From: Pseudomonas reidholzensis
GTDB taxonomy: Bacteria > Pseudomonadota > Gammaproteobacteria > Pseudomonadales > Pseudomonadaceae
Direction of reading: 5' to 3'
Assembly: GCF_900536025.1 (NCBI RefSeq)
Contig: NZ_UNOZ01000039.1
Span: 124,001 to 188,000 of the forward strand
Length of the DNA: 64,000 nt
Shown here: in pieces, positions 28,804 to 38,130 of the stretch
How the letters are laid out: each line of letters begins with the position of its first letter
Numbering within the stretch: position 1 is the stretch's first letter
The notes under the pieces: model-generated
What the model saw: the letters and a program-made list of their open reading frames with translations, nothing else
What the model was told of the DNA's origin: nothing
Database searches by the model: none
Program-made: the position numbers and the translations under genes

Positions 28804-30009
28804 ATGACAACCGTTTGGCAGCACTGCCATGTGGCAAGCATGGCCCAAGGCAGTTACTCGATCATCGAGGATGCGGCGATCGTCACCCGTGCCGGGCTGA
28901 TCGACTGGATCGGCCCGCGCGGCGAGTTGCCCGCGCTTGCCGCAGAGCGCACGGTCGACCTGGGCGGCGCCTGGGTCACCCCCGGGCTGATCGACTGCCA
29001 CACCCATGCGGTGTTCGGCGGCAACCGCAGCGGCGAGTTCGAGCAGCGCCTGCAGGGCGTCAGTTATGCCGAGATCGCCGCCCAGGGCGGCGGCATCGCC
29101 AGCACCGTGCGGGCCACCCGCGCGGCGAGTGAAGAGCAACTGCTGGCCAGCGCTCGGCAGCGGGTCACGGCCTTGATGCGCGATGGCGTCACCACGCTGG
29201 AGATCAAGTCCGGTTACGGCCTGGACTTGGCCAACGAGCGCAAGATGCTACGCGTTGCGCGGCGCCTGGCCGAGGAGCTGGCGCTGACCGTGCGCACCAC
29301 CTGCCTGGCGGCGCATGCCTTGCCGCCAGAGTATGCGGACAGGGCGGACGACTACATCGCCCACATCTGCGAGGTGCTGCTGCCGGCGCTGGCCGAGGAG
29401 GGGCTGGTGGATGCGGTGGATGCCTTCTGCGAGTACCTGGCGTTTTCCCCGGACCAAGTCGAGCGGGTGTTCATCAAGGCGCGTGAGCTCGGCCTGCCGG
29501 TCAAGCTGCATGCCGAGCAGCTGTCGTCGTTGCACGGCTCGAGCCTGGCCGCACGCTACCAGGCGCTGTCGGCCGATCACCTGGAGTTCATGACCGAGCA
29601 GGACGCCATCGCCATGGCCGCCGCCGGCACGGTCGCGGTGTTGCTGCCGGGGGCGTTCTACTTCCTGCGCGAGACCCAGTTGCCGCCGATGGACGCCCTG
29701 CGCCGGCACGGGGTGAAGATCGCCCTGGCCAGTGACCTCAACCCGGGCACCTCGCCCGGCCTGTCGCTGCGCCTGATGCTGAACATGGGCTGCACGCTGT
29801 TCCGCATGACCCCCGAGGAGGCCCTGGCCGGCGTGACCGTGCATGCCGCGACGGCGTTGGGCCTGGGCGCCAGCCATGGCTCGCTGGAGGTCGGCAAGGT
29901 GGCGGACTTCGTCGCCTGGCAGATCGACCGCCCCGCCGACCTGGCCTACTGGCTCGGCGGCGACCTGCCCAAGCGCGTGGTGCGCGGCGGCAATGAACTA
30001 CCCCTTTGA
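28804..30009 (+). CDS. hutI: Imidazolonepropionase
   Basis: Third step of the pathway: hydrolyses 4-imidazolone-5-propionate to N-formimino-L-glutamate. The 401-aa amidohydrolase has the metal motif DCHTHAVFGGNR (His66, His68), the helical EIKSGYGLDLANERKMLR segment, VKLHAEQLS, a DHLEFM metal/active-site segment and LASDLNPGTSPG near the C-terminus. CACGGAGAGCG is the ribosome site. hutG starts 10 bases after its stop. Confidence 0.97.
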   Translation: MTTVWQHCHVASMAQGSYSIIEDAAIVTRAGLIDWIGPRGELPALAAERTVDLGGAWVTPGLIDCHTHAVFGGNRSGEFEQRLQGVSYAEIAAQGGGIASTVRATRAASEEQLLASARQRVTALMRDGVTTLEIKSGYGLDLANERKMLRVARRLAEELALTVRTTCLAAHALPPEYADRADDYIAHICEVLLPALAEEGLVDAVDAFCEYLAFSPDQVERVFIKARELGLPVKLHAEQLSSLHGSSLAARYQALSADHLEFMTEQDAIAMAAAGTVAVLLPGAFYFLRETQLPPMDALRRHGVKIALASDLNPGTSPGLSLRLMLNMGCTLFRMTPEEALAGVTVHAATALGLGASHGSLEVGKVADFVAWQIDRPADLAYWLGGDLPKRVVRGGNELPL

Positions 30010-30019
30010 GTGAGACGAG

Positions 30020-30823
30020 ATGGACAAGGTACTGAGTTTTCACCAGGGCCGGTTGCCGCTGTTGATCAGCATGCCGCACGCCGGCCTGAGCCTGACGCCC
30101 GCCGTGCGCGACGGGCTGGTCGAGCCGGCGCGCAGCCTGCCCGATACCGACTGGCACATTCCGCGGCTGTATGAGTTCGCCCGTGAACTGGGTGCCAGTG
30201 TGGTAGCCGCGGAGTATTCGCGCTTCGTCATCGACCTGAACCGCCCGGACGATGACAAGCCGTTATACGCCGGGGCCACCACCGGCTTGTATCCGGCCAC
30301 GCTGTTCGAAGGTGAGCCGCTGTTCAAGGACGGCCAAGCGCCGTCTGCCGCCGAACGGGCGGCTTACCTGGAGCAGATCTGGCGGCCTTACCACGACACC
30401 CTTGCCCGGGAGTTGGCGCGCCTGCGCGAAACGTTCGGCTATGCATTGCTGTGGGATGCGCATTCGATCCGCTCGCACATCCCCCACCTGTTCGAGGGCA
30501 AGCTGCCGGACTTCAACCTCGGCACCTTCAACGGCGCGAGCTGTGACGCGCAGCTGGCCGACCGGCTGGAGGGCGTGTGTGCCCAGGCGCGGGGCTACAG
30601 TCATGTGCTCAACGGGCGCTTCAAGGGCGGCCACATCACCCGTCATTACGGCGACCCGGCGCAGGATATCCACGCGGTGCAGCTGGAGCTGGCGCAGAGC
30701 ACCTATATGGAAGAGGTCGAGCCGTTTGCCTACCGTGAGGATCGGGCGCAGCCAACCCAGGCCGTGTTGCGCCAGTTGCTCGAGACGGTGCTGGCGTGGG
30801 GCAGGGAGCGTTACCCGGGTTAG
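30020..30823 (+). CDS. hutG: N-formylglutamate deformylase
   Basis: Last step of the pathway: hydrolyses N-formyl-L-glutamate to glutamate and formate. The 267-aa enzyme is of the FGase family: LLISMPHAGLSLTP near the N-terminus, DTDWHIPRLYEFA, a zinc-binding region DAHSIRSHIPHLFEG and GGHITRHYGDP. This is the two-step Pseudomonas route with HutF, not the Enterobacteria formiminoglutamase route. It ends the hut cluster and is followed by a long REP pair. Confidence 0.96.
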   Translation: MDKVLSFHQGRLPLLISMPHAGLSLTPAVRDGLVEPARSLPDTDWHIPRLYEFARELGASVVAAEYSRFVIDLNRPDDDKPLYAGATTGLYPATLFEGEPLFKDGQAPSAAERAAYLEQIWRPYHDTLARELARLRETFGYALLWDAHSIRSHIPHLFEGKLPDFNLGTFNGASCDAQLADRLEGVCAQARGYSHVLNGRFKGGHITRHYGDPAQDIHAVQLELAQSTYMEEVEPFAYREDRAQPTQAVLRQLLETVLAWGRERYPG

Positions 30824-30833
30824 TGATGCGTTG

Positions 30834-30950
30834 CCTGGGCCGGCCCTTTCGCGGGGCAAGCCCGCTCCCACAGGATTCGGGTTGAGTCCAGAATTTGGGC
30901 ATTGCAGAGACCCTGTGAGCGGGCTTGCCCCGCGAAAGGGCCGGCCCAGG
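30834..30950. repeat. REP element pair
   Basis: Long imperfect inverted repeat: CCTGGGCCGGCCCTTTCGCG at 30834 and CGCGAAAGGGCCGGCCCAGG ending at 30950, around REP cores facing each other. It lies between hutG and pip. Confidence 0.85.
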
Positions 30951-31048
30951 CAGCACAATATCCACAGGATTCACCACGACACATGCTCTGAGCGCAATTC
31001 AGGTTTATGATGCCCAACGGCAGATTAAATCCTCACACGGAGTGCGCA

Positions 31049-32020
31049 ATGCAGACCCTGTACCCGCAGATCAAACCCTACGCCCGGCACGATCTGGCCG
31101 TGGAAGCGCCGCATGTGTTGTATGTCGATGAGAGCGGTTCGCCAGAAGGTCTGCCCGTGGTGTTCATCCACGGTGGCCCGGGCGCCGGCTGCGACGCCCA
31201 GAGCCGCTGCTACTTCGACCCCAATCTGTATCGGATCATTACCTTCGACCAGCGCGGTTGTGGCCGCTCGACGCCGCACGCGAGCCTGGAAAACAACACC
31301 ACCTGGCACCTGGTCGAAGACCTGGAGCGCATCCGCGAACACCTGGGCATCGACAAATGGGTGCTGTTCGGCGGCTCCTGGGGTTCGACCCTGGCCCTGG
31401 CCTATGCCCAGACCCACCCCGAGCGTGTCCATGGGCTGATCCTGCGGGGCATCTTCCTGTGCCGGCCGCAGGAGATCCGCTGGTTCTACCAGGAGGGCGC
31501 GAGCCGCCTGTTCCCCGATTACTGGCAGGACTACCTGGCGCCGATCCCGTCGGAAGAGCGCGGTGACCTGGTCAAGGCCTTCCACAAGCGCCTGACCGGC
31601 AACGACCAGATCGCCCAGATGCATGCCGCCAAGGCCTGGTCGACCTGGGAGGGCCGCACCGCGACCCTGCGCCCCAATCCGCTGGTGGTCGATCGCTTCT
31701 CCGAGCCGCAGCGGGCGCTGTCGATTGCGCGCATCGAGTGCCACTACTTCACCAACAATGCCTTCCTCGAGCCGAACCAGCTGATCCGTGACATGCCCAA
31801 GATCGCCCACCTGCCGGCGGTGATCGTGCATGGCCGCTACGACGTCATCTGCCCGCTGGAAAACGCCTGGGAGCTGCACCAGGCCTGGCCCAACAGCGAG
31901 CTGAAGGTGATCCGTGACGCCGGTCATGCCGCGTCCGAGCCGGGCATCACCGACGCCTTGGTTCGCGCCGCCGACCAGATGGCCCGACGCCTGCTCGACC
32001 TGCCGTTGGAAGAAGCATGA
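31049..32020 (+). CDS. pip: Proline iminopeptidase (S33 alpha/beta hydrolase)
   Basis: Cytosolic exopeptidase (323 aa) that removes N-terminal proline. The oxyanion motif HGGPG is at 41-45, the nucleophile Ser109 in GGSWGS, and the acid and base in GRYDVICP and DAGHAASE. I start at MQTLYPQIKPY, the usual family N-terminus, instead of an upstream ATG at 31007. The stop overlaps the dtd ATG by 4 bases, so the two are coupled. Confidence 0.95.
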   Translation: MQTLYPQIKPYARHDLAVEAPHVLYVDESGSPEGLPVVFIHGGPGAGCDAQSRCYFDPNLYRIITFDQRGCGRSTPHASLENNTTWHLVEDLERIREHLGIDKWVLFGGSWGSTLALAYAQTHPERVHGLILRGIFLCRPQEIRWFYQEGASRLFPDYWQDYLAPIPSEERGDLVKAFHKRLTGNDQIAQMHAAKAWSTWEGRTATLRPNPLVVDRFSEPQRALSIARIECHYFTNNAFLEPNQLIRDMPKIAHLPAVIVHGRYDVICPLENAWELHQAWPNSELKVIRDAGHAASEPGITDALVRAADQMARRLLDLPLEEA

Positions 32021-32454
32021 AAGCCCTGCTGCAGCGTGTGCGCGGTGCCCGGGTAGAGGTTGCCGGGGAAATCGTCGGCGCCGTCGATCAGGGCCTGCTG
32101 GTGCTGGTGGCGGTCGAGCCTGAAGATACCCGCGAGCATGCCGACAAGCTGTTGCACAAACTGCTTAACTACCGGGTGTTCAGTGATGCCGACGGCAAGA
32201 TGAACCTCTCGCTCAAGGACACCGCCGGCGGCCTGCTGCTGGTGTCGCAGTTCACCCTGGCCGCAGACACCCGCAGCGGCATGCGCCCGGGGTTTTCCAC
32301 GGCCGCGCCACCGGCGCTCGGCGCCGAGCTGTTCGACTACCTGCTGGAGCGGGCACGGACGTCACACGACGACGTCGCCAGCGGCCGTTTTGGTGCAGAT
32401 ATGCAGGTGCACCTGGTCAATGATGGCCCCGTAACATTTATGTTACAAATCTGA
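32017..32454 (+). CDS. dtd: D-aminoacyl-tRNA deacylase
   Basis: The 145-aa homodimeric proofreading enzyme hydrolyses D-aminoacyl-tRNA and Gly-tRNA-Ala. It has the two family motifs: SQFT (77-80) within LLLVSQFTLAAD, and the cross-subunit Gly-cisPro motif in NDGPVTFML near the C-terminus. It is coupled to pip by an ATGA overlap. A hairpin terminator follows 10 bases after the stop. Confidence 0.96.
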   Translation: MKALLQRVRGARVEVAGEIVGAVDQGLLVLVAVEPEDTREHADKLLHKLLNYRVFSDADGKMNLSLKDTAGGLLLVSQFTLAADTRSGMRPGFSTAAPPALGAELFDYLLERARTSHDDVASGRFGADMQVHLVNDGPVTFMLQI

Positions 32455-32463
32455 GGCGAAAAA

Positions 32464-32495
32464 TCCCCTTGTTTGCAGGAAAACAAGGGGGTTTG
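32464..32495 (+). terminator. Intrinsic terminator after dtd
   Basis: CCCCTTGTTT (32465-32474) pairs perfectly with AAACAAGGGG (32481-32490) around a 6-base loop. The following T run is short (GTTTG), so strength is moderate. Confidence 0.7.
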
Positions 32496-32717
32496 TACGA
32501 TAAATAGTTTGTACAGCCTGATGCGTTGTAACGCGGCCTGCTGGATAATCGCGCGCTGCGTGGACCTGCGTTCGCAGGTTCGTTTCACCTTGACTCGAGC
32601 ATTGTCTGGATCCGTTTGGGGAATCATTAGGCCCTCACGGGGTCCGAACAGTGCTCGCCAACCCGGCATTGGTCGCTGGCCGTTGGTTTCATGATCTGTT
32701 TTCGGCGAGGGTTGCTC

Positions 32718-34433
32718 GTGATTGTAAGTCCCTGTAATGCACCAAGAATCCCCGGCAATCGGCTGCGTACGGCCCTGGCGGCTGGCGTGGCACTGGTCGG
32801 CCTGCTGAGCGCCGGGCAGCTGTGGGCATTCAATCTTGACGATGTAGCAGCCAAGGCAAAGGATCTGGCCGGCCAGAAGTTCGAAGCACCGAAGAGCAAT
32901 CTGCCGGCGGTGTTCCGTGACATGAAGTACGCCGACTACCAGAAAATCCGTTTCCTCCAGGAAAAGGCCGAGTGGGCCCAGGACAAGACGCCGTTCAAGC
33001 TGTCCTTCTACCACCAGGGCATGCACTTCGACACGCCGGTGAAGATCAACGAAGTCACCGCGTCCAAGGTCGAGGAAATCAAGTACGACGCCAGCCGCTT
33101 CGACTTCGGTGACGTGCCGCACGACGCCAAGACCGTCGAGAACCTCGGCTACGCGGGCTTCCGCGTGCTCTACCCGATCAACAAGGCCGACAAGCAAGAC
33201 GAGATCATGACCTTGCTTGGCGCCAGTTATTTCCGCGTGGTCGGCAAGGGCCACGCCTATGGCCTGTCGGCCCGTGGCCTGGCCATCGACACCGCGCTGC
33301 CGTCTGGCGAAGAGTTCCCGCGGTTCACCGAGTTCTGGGTCGAGAAGCCCAAGCCGGCCGACAAGCACCTGGTGATCTACGCGCTGCTCGATTCGCCGCG
33401 TTCCACCGGCGCCTACAAGCTGACCGTGCGTCCGGGCAGCGACACCATCGTCGACGTCAAGTCGCGGGTGTTCCTGCGTGACCACGTCAGCCGCCTGGGC
33501 ATTGCGCCGCTGACCAGCATGTTCCTGTTCGGCCCCAACCAGCCGTCCAAGGTGCTCAACTACCGTCCGGCCCTGCACGACTCCGAAGGCCTGTCGATTC
33601 ATGCGGCCAACGGCGAGTGGCTGTGGCGTCCGCTGAACAACCCGAAGCACCTGGCCGTGAGCAACTTCAGCGTGGAGAACCCGCGTGGTTTTGGCCTGAT
33701 GCAGCGTCAGCGCGCCTTCAGCGACTATGAAGACCTCGACGACAATTACCAGAAGCGTCCAAGCACCTGGATCGAGCCGAAGGGTGACTGGGGCAAAGGT
33801 ACCGTCGATCTGGTCGAGATCCCGACCGCCGACGAAACCAACGACAATATCGTCGCCTTCTGGAGCCCGGAAACACTGCCTGAGCCAGGCAAGCCGGTCG
33901 ACTACAACTACCGCCTGCACTGGACCATCGACGAGCCCAAGTTCCAGGCGCCCGACCTGGGTTGGGTCAAGCAGACCCTGCGTTCGACCGGTGACGTCAA
34001 GCAGTCCAACCTGATCCGTCAGCCAGACGGCAGCGTGGCCTTCCTGATCGACTTCGCCGGCCCTGCGCTGGCCAGCCTCAAGGAAGACGCCGCGGTTCGC
34101 AGCCAGATCAGCGTTGGCGACAATGCCGAGGTGGTCGAGAACAATCTGCGCTATAACCCAGAGACCAAAGGCTGGCGCCTGACCCTGCGACTGAAGGTCA
34201 AGGAAGCCAACAAAGCCACTGAAATGCGCGCAGCGCTGCTGCAGGACGTGCCGGTCGAAGCGCCAAAGCCTGCCAAGGAAACCAAGCAGGACAAGGCCGC
34301 GGCCAAGCATGCCAAGGCTGACAAGCCTGCCGAGCAACCCGCCGCCGACGCGGCGTCCACCAACGGGGCCCCGGCCACCACCGAGAAGGTGCTGACCGAA
34401 ACCTGGAGCTATCAGTTGCCTGCCGATGAGTAA
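32718..34433 (+). CDS. opgG: Periplasmic glucan biosynthesis protein OpgG (MdoG)
   Basis: Periplasmic protein needed for osmoregulated periplasmic glucan backbone branching or release, partner of OpgH. About 571 aa from the GTG at 32718 (MIVSPCNAPR), which matches P. putida OpgG as I recall; an ATG at 32691 adds 9 residues. A signal segment (ALAAGVALVGLLSAGQLWA) precedes the mature start FNLDDVAAKAKDLA. The OpgG domain is complete, with HYEDLDD-type motif (SDYEDLDDNYQ) and WIEPKGDWGKG. The final 60 residues include an Ala/Lys/Pro-rich tail (about 515-560) not expected in E. coli MdoG. It overlaps opgH by 8 bases. Confidence 0.94.
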   Translation: MIVSPCNAPRIPGNRLRTALAAGVALVGLLSAGQLWAFNLDDVAAKAKDLAGQKFEAPKSNLPAVFRDMKYADYQKIRFLQEKAEWAQDKTPFKLSFYHQGMHFDTPVKINEVTASKVEEIKYDASRFDFGDVPHDAKTVENLGYAGFRVLYPINKADKQDEIMTLLGASYFRVVGKGHAYGLSARGLAIDTALPSGEEFPRFTEFWVEKPKPADKHLVIYALLDSPRSTGAYKLTVRPGSDTIVDVKSRVFLRDHVSRLGIAPLTSMFLFGPNQPSKVLNYRPALHDSEGLSIHAANGEWLWRPLNNPKHLAVSNFSVENPRGFGLMQRQRAFSDYEDLDDNYQKRPSTWIEPKGDWGKGTVDLVEIPTADETNDNIVAFWSPETLPEPGKPVDYNYRLHWTIDEPKFQAPDLGWVKQTLRSTGDVKQSNLIRQPDGSVAFLIDFAGPALASLKEDAAVRSQISVGDNAEVVENNLRYNPETKGWRLTLRLKVKEANKATEMRAALLQDVPVEAPKPAKETKQDKAAAKHAKADKPAEQPAADAASTNGAPATTEKVLTETWSYQLPADE

Positions 34434-36999
34434 TTCAAGCGCAAGGCCAGAATCGCTTGGCGAGTACCTGGCCCACCTCCCCCTGAGCGACGAGCAGCGC
34501 GCGCAGCTTGCTGACTGCACCTCGTTCAGCGAGCTGCATCAGCGCCTGGCGGCCGACCCTGGCGCCAACCCCAGCGAGGCCGTCCAGGCCTCGGTGGGCT
34601 CGCGCCTGACCGTGGGCAGCGCCGCCGAACTGGAAGAGGCCGAGATGCTCGGCGTCGACGGTAACGGCCGGCTGTGCCTGAAGATCGCGCCGCCGATCAA
34701 GCGGACCCGGGTCCTGCCCGAGCCGTGGCGCACCAACATCCTGGTGCGCATGTGGCGACGCATGACCGGCCGCCCCAACGCGCCCCAGCCACCCGAGCGC
34801 GAGCTGCCACCGGCGCGCTGGCGCTGGGTCGGTTCGATGCGCCGCTATATCCTGCTGACCTTGATGCTCGGCCAGACCATCGTCGCTGGCTGGTACATGA
34901 AGGGCATCCTGCCGTACCAGGGCTGGTCGTTCGTCGATCTCGACGAAATTCTCAACCAGCCGCTCTGGGACACGGTCGTGCAGGTCTGGCCGTACGCCTT
35001 GCAGACGTCCATCCTGATCCTCTTCGGCATCCTCTTCTGCTGGGTGTCGGCGGGCTTCTGGACCGCGCTGATGGGCTTCCTCGAGCTGCTCACCGGGCGC
35101 GACAAGTACAAGATCTCCGGCAGCAGTGCCGGCAACGAGCCGATCGCCGCCGAGGCGCGCACCGCGCTGGTGATGCCGATCTGCAACGAGGACGTGCCAC
35201 GGGTCTTCGCCGGCCTGCGTGCGACCTTCGAGTCGGTCGCTGCCAGCGGCAACCTCGATCGCTTCGATTTCTTCGTGCTCAGCGACAGCAACGACCCTGA
35301 CATTGCCGTTGCCGAGCAACAGGCCTGGCTGGACGTGTGCCGCGAGGCCAAGGGCTTCGGGCGGATCTTCTACCGCCGTCGCCGCCGCCGCGTGAAGCGC
35401 AAGAGCGGCAACCTCGACGACTTCTGCCGTCGCTGGGGCAGCGAGTACAAGTACATGGTCGTGCTCGACGCCGACAGCGTCATGAGCGGTGAGTGCCTGA
35501 GCAGCCTGGTGCGCCTGATGGAGGCCAACCCGGACGCCGGTATCATCCAGACCGCGCCGAAGGCGTCGGGCATGGACACCCTCTATGCGCGTCTGCAGCA
35601 GTTCGCCACCCGCGTGTACGGCCCGCTGTTCACCGCCGGCCTGCACTTCTGGCAGCTGGGCGAGTCGCACTACTGGGGCCACAACGCGATCATCCGCATG
35701 AAGCCCTTCATCGAGCACTGCGCCCTGGCGCCGTTGCCGGGCAAGGGCGCCTTTGCCGGTGCGATCCTTTCTCACGACTTCGTCGAAGCCGCGCTGATGC
35801 GCCGTGCCGGCTGGGGCGTGTGGATCGCCTACGACCTGGAGGGCAGCTATGAAGAGTTGCCGCCCAACCTGCTCGACGAGCTCAAGCGTGACCGCCGCTG
35901 GTGCCACGGCAACCTGATGAACTTCCGCCTGTTCCTGGTCAAGGGCATGCACCCGGTACACCGCGCGGTGTTCCTCACCGGGGTGATGTCGTACCTGTCG
36001 GCGCCGTTGTGGTTCTTCTTCCTGGTGCTGTCGACGGCGTTGCTGGCGACCAACACGCTGATGGAGCCGCAATACTTCATCGAGCCGTTCCAGCTGTACC
36101 CGCTGTGGCCGCAATGGCACCCGGAAAAAGCCATCGCGCTGTTCTCGACGACCATCGTGTTGCTGTTCCTGCCCAAGCTGCTGAGCATCATCCTGATCTG
36201 GGCCAAGGGTGCCACCGAGTTTGGCGGGCGCATCAAGGTGACCCTGTCGATGTTCATCGAGATGCTCTTCTCGATGCTGCTGGCGCCGGTGCGGATGATC
36301 TTCCATACCCGCTTCGTGCTGGCCGCGTTCCTCGGCTGGGCAGCGACCTGGAACTCGCCGCAGCGTGACGATGACTCGACGCCGTGGAGCGAAGCGGTAC
36401 GTCGCCATGGTCCACAGACCCTGCTCGGCTTTGCCTGGGCGGCGTTGGTGGCCTGGTTGAACCCGAGCTTCCTCTGGTGGCTGGCGCCGATCGTCGGTTC
36501 GCTGGTGCTGTCGATCCCGGTGTCGGTGATCTCCAGCCGTACGCGTCTTGGCCTGCGTGCCAAGGACGAGAAGCTGTTCCTGATCCCTGAGGAATACGCC
36601 ACGCCGCATGAGCTGTTGTCCACCGACCAGTACACCCACGAGAACCGTTGGCATGCACTGAACGACGGTTTTGTGCGGGCCGTGGTCGACCCGCGCCAGA
36701 ACGCGTTGGCTTGCGCCATGGGCACCGCCCGTCACGGTCAGGCCGCACCGATCGAAGCGCTGCGCGAAGAGCGCATCGCCAAGGCGCTGGAAGTGGGGCC
36801 GAAGGGGCTCGACGGCAATACCCGTCTGGCCTTGCTGAGCGACCCGGTGGCGCTGTCGCGCCTGCACGAGCGGGTCTGGGCCGAGCACCACGCGGCCTGG
36901 ATCGACCTCTGGCGCAACTCGATCAACAGCGATCCGCATTCGCCGTTGCTGCCGCTGCACCCGGAGAATGAGGGCCAACCGACGCTCGTCGGCGCCTGA
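34426..36999 (+). CDS. opgH: Glucan biosynthesis glucosyltransferase OpgH (MdoH)
   Basis: Inner-membrane GT2 enzyme (857 aa) that polymerises glucose from UDP-glucose into periplasmic glucans. A cytoplasmic N-terminal part precedes the first TM helices (about 143-165 and 190-215); the large cytosolic GT domain has VLDADSVMSGE (DxD), SHDFVEAALMRRAGW and the RRWCHGN motif equivalent to Q/RxxRW. Several TM helices follow and a roughly 180-residue cytosolic tail. ATG and opgG stop overlap (ATGAGTAA). A paired REP follows. Confidence 0.96.
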   Translation: MSNSSARPESLGEYLAHLPLSDEQRAQLADCTSFSELHQRLAADPGANPSEAVQASVGSRLTVGSAAELEEAEMLGVDGNGRLCLKIAPPIKRTRVLPEPWRTNILVRMWRRMTGRPNAPQPPERELPPARWRWVGSMRRYILLTLMLGQTIVAGWYMKGILPYQGWSFVDLDEILNQPLWDTVVQVWPYALQTSILILFGILFCWVSAGFWTALMGFLELLTGRDKYKISGSSAGNEPIAAEARTALVMPICNEDVPRVFAGLRATFESVAASGNLDRFDFFVLSDSNDPDIAVAEQQAWLDVCREAKGFGRIFYRRRRRRVKRKSGNLDDFCRRWGSEYKYMVVLDADSVMSGECLSSLVRLMEANPDAGIIQTAPKASGMDTLYARLQQFATRVYGPLFTAGLHFWQLGESHYWGHNAIIRMKPFIEHCALAPLPGKGAFAGAILSHDFVEAALMRRAGWGVWIAYDLEGSYEELPPNLLDELKRDRRWCHGNLMNFRLFLVKGMHPVHRAVFLTGVMSYLSAPLWFFFLVLSTALLATNTLMEPQYFIEPFQLYPLWPQWHPEKAIALFSTTIVLLFLPKLLSIILIWAKGATEFGGRIKVTLSMFIEMLFSMLLAPVRMIFHTRFVLAAFLGWAATWNSPQRDDDSTPWSEAVRRHGPQTLLGFAWAALVAWLNPSFLWWLAPIVGSLVLSIPVSVISSRTRLGLRAKDEKLFLIPEEYATPHELLSTDQYTHENRWHALNDGFVRAVVDPRQNALACAMGTARHGQAAPIEALREERIAKALEVGPKGLDGNTRLALLSDPVALSRLHERVWAEHHAAWIDLWRNSINSDPHSPLLPLHPENEGQPTLVGA

Positions 37000-37005
37000 T
37001 CCGTC

Positions 37006-37076
37006 CTCTTCGCGGGTAAACCCGCTCCCACAGGGCGATACATAGCCCCTGTGGGAGCGGGTTTACCCGCGAAGGG
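37006..37076. repeat. REP element pair
   Basis: CTCTTCGCGGGTAAACCCGC and its inverted copy GCGGGTTTACCCGCGAAGGG are separated by about 20 bp, directly after opgH. Confidence 0.85.
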
Positions 37077-37249
37077 TTTCACACCCTCCTGCCTGACACC
37101 CCCTCGACCGATTTTGGCCAACAAAGTCCCCCCCGGCTCTAGGTCCCAGGCCGCGCATGCGTTAGCATCCCTCTCCGATATTCCACGCCGGCCGGTACGG
37201 TCGTGCCAACGATAAGATTCGTACTCTTCCTTTGCTAGGGGACTTGGTG

Positions 37250-38050
37250 ATGATGAAAAAATACCTGTCGCGACTGCTGGTCGGCGTCACTGCGCTGGTC
37301 GCGGTATCGGCCGTACAGGCTGGCGCCATCGACGACGCGGTCAAGAGCGGCACCCTGCGGGTGGGCATGGACCCTACCTACATGCCGTTCCAGATGACCA
37401 ACAAGCGCGGCGAGATCATCGGCTTCGAAGTCGACATCCTCAAGGCCATGGCCAAGTCGATGGGCGTCAAGCTGGAGACCGTCTCCACCGCGTATGACGG
37501 CATCATCCCGGCCCTGCTGACCAACAAGTTCGACATGATCGGCAGCGGCATGACCCTGACCCAGGAACGCAACCTGCGCCTGAACTTCAGCGAACCGTTC
37601 ATCGTCGTTGGCCAGACCCTGCTGATCCGCAAGGAACTGGCCGGCGAGATCAAGTCGTACAAGGACCTCAACAGCGACAAGTACCGCATCACCTCCAAGC
37701 TCGGCACCACCGGCGAGATGGTGTCCAAGAAGCTCATCAGCAAAGCCAAGTACCACGGCTACGACAACGAGCAGGAAGCGGTGATGGACGTGGTCAATGG
37801 CAAGGCTGATGCCTTCGTCTACGACGCCCCGTACAACGTCGTGGCGGTCGAGAAGGCCGGCGCTGGCAAGCTGCTGTTCCTCGAAGAACCCTTCACCTAC
37901 GAGCCGCTGGCCTTCGGCCTGAAGAAAGGCGACTACGACAGCGTCAACTTCATCAACAACTTCCTGCACCAGATCAAGCATGACGGGACCTACGATCGTA
38001 TCCACGACAAGTGGTTCAAGAACAAGGACTGGCTGAAGGAAATGGAATAA
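37250..38050 (+). CDS. Amino-acid ABC transporter, periplasmic binding protein
   Basis: The 266-aa class with a signal peptide (MMKKYLSRLLVGVTALVAV...VQA) and a solute-binding family 3 fold. Conserved stretches are LRVGMDPTYMPFQM, GEIIGFEVDILKAMAKSMG, DGIIPALLTNKFDMIGSGMT and YDAPYNVVAVE. It binds a polar amino acid; the exact ligand cannot be read from sequence. Two adjacent ATGs (37250, 37253) are possible, both behind AGGGGAC. It is the first gene of a binding protein-permease-ATPase operon. Confidence 0.93.
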   Translation: MMKKYLSRLLVGVTALVAVSAVQAGAIDDAVKSGTLRVGMDPTYMPFQMTNKRGEIIGFEVDILKAMAKSMGVKLETVSTAYDGIIPALLTNKFDMIGSGMTLTQERNLRLNFSEPFIVVGQTLLIRKELAGEIKSYKDLNSDKYRITSKLGTTGEMVSKKLISKAKYHGYDNEQEAVMDVVNGKADAFVYDAPYNVVAVEKAGAGKLLFLEEPFTYEPLAFGLKKGDYDSVNFINNFLHQIKHDGTYDRIHDKWFKNKDWLKEME

Positions 38051-38130
38051 GAGCCCAGGCCACAAGCCGCGGCTTTGACCCCCAACGCGCAGGCACACCC
38101 TGCGCGTTCGCATTTACGGAAGTACCCCAC

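Noticed and set aside
32337..34520. 727-codon minus-strand frame opposite dtd and opgG
   Set aside because: It crosses a terminator and two real genes and shows only low-complexity sequence.
34435..36978. 847-codon open frame antisense to opgH
   Set aside because: Same kind of shadow: extreme Arg/Gln/His composition, no motif, and opgH on the other strand is intact and in an operon.
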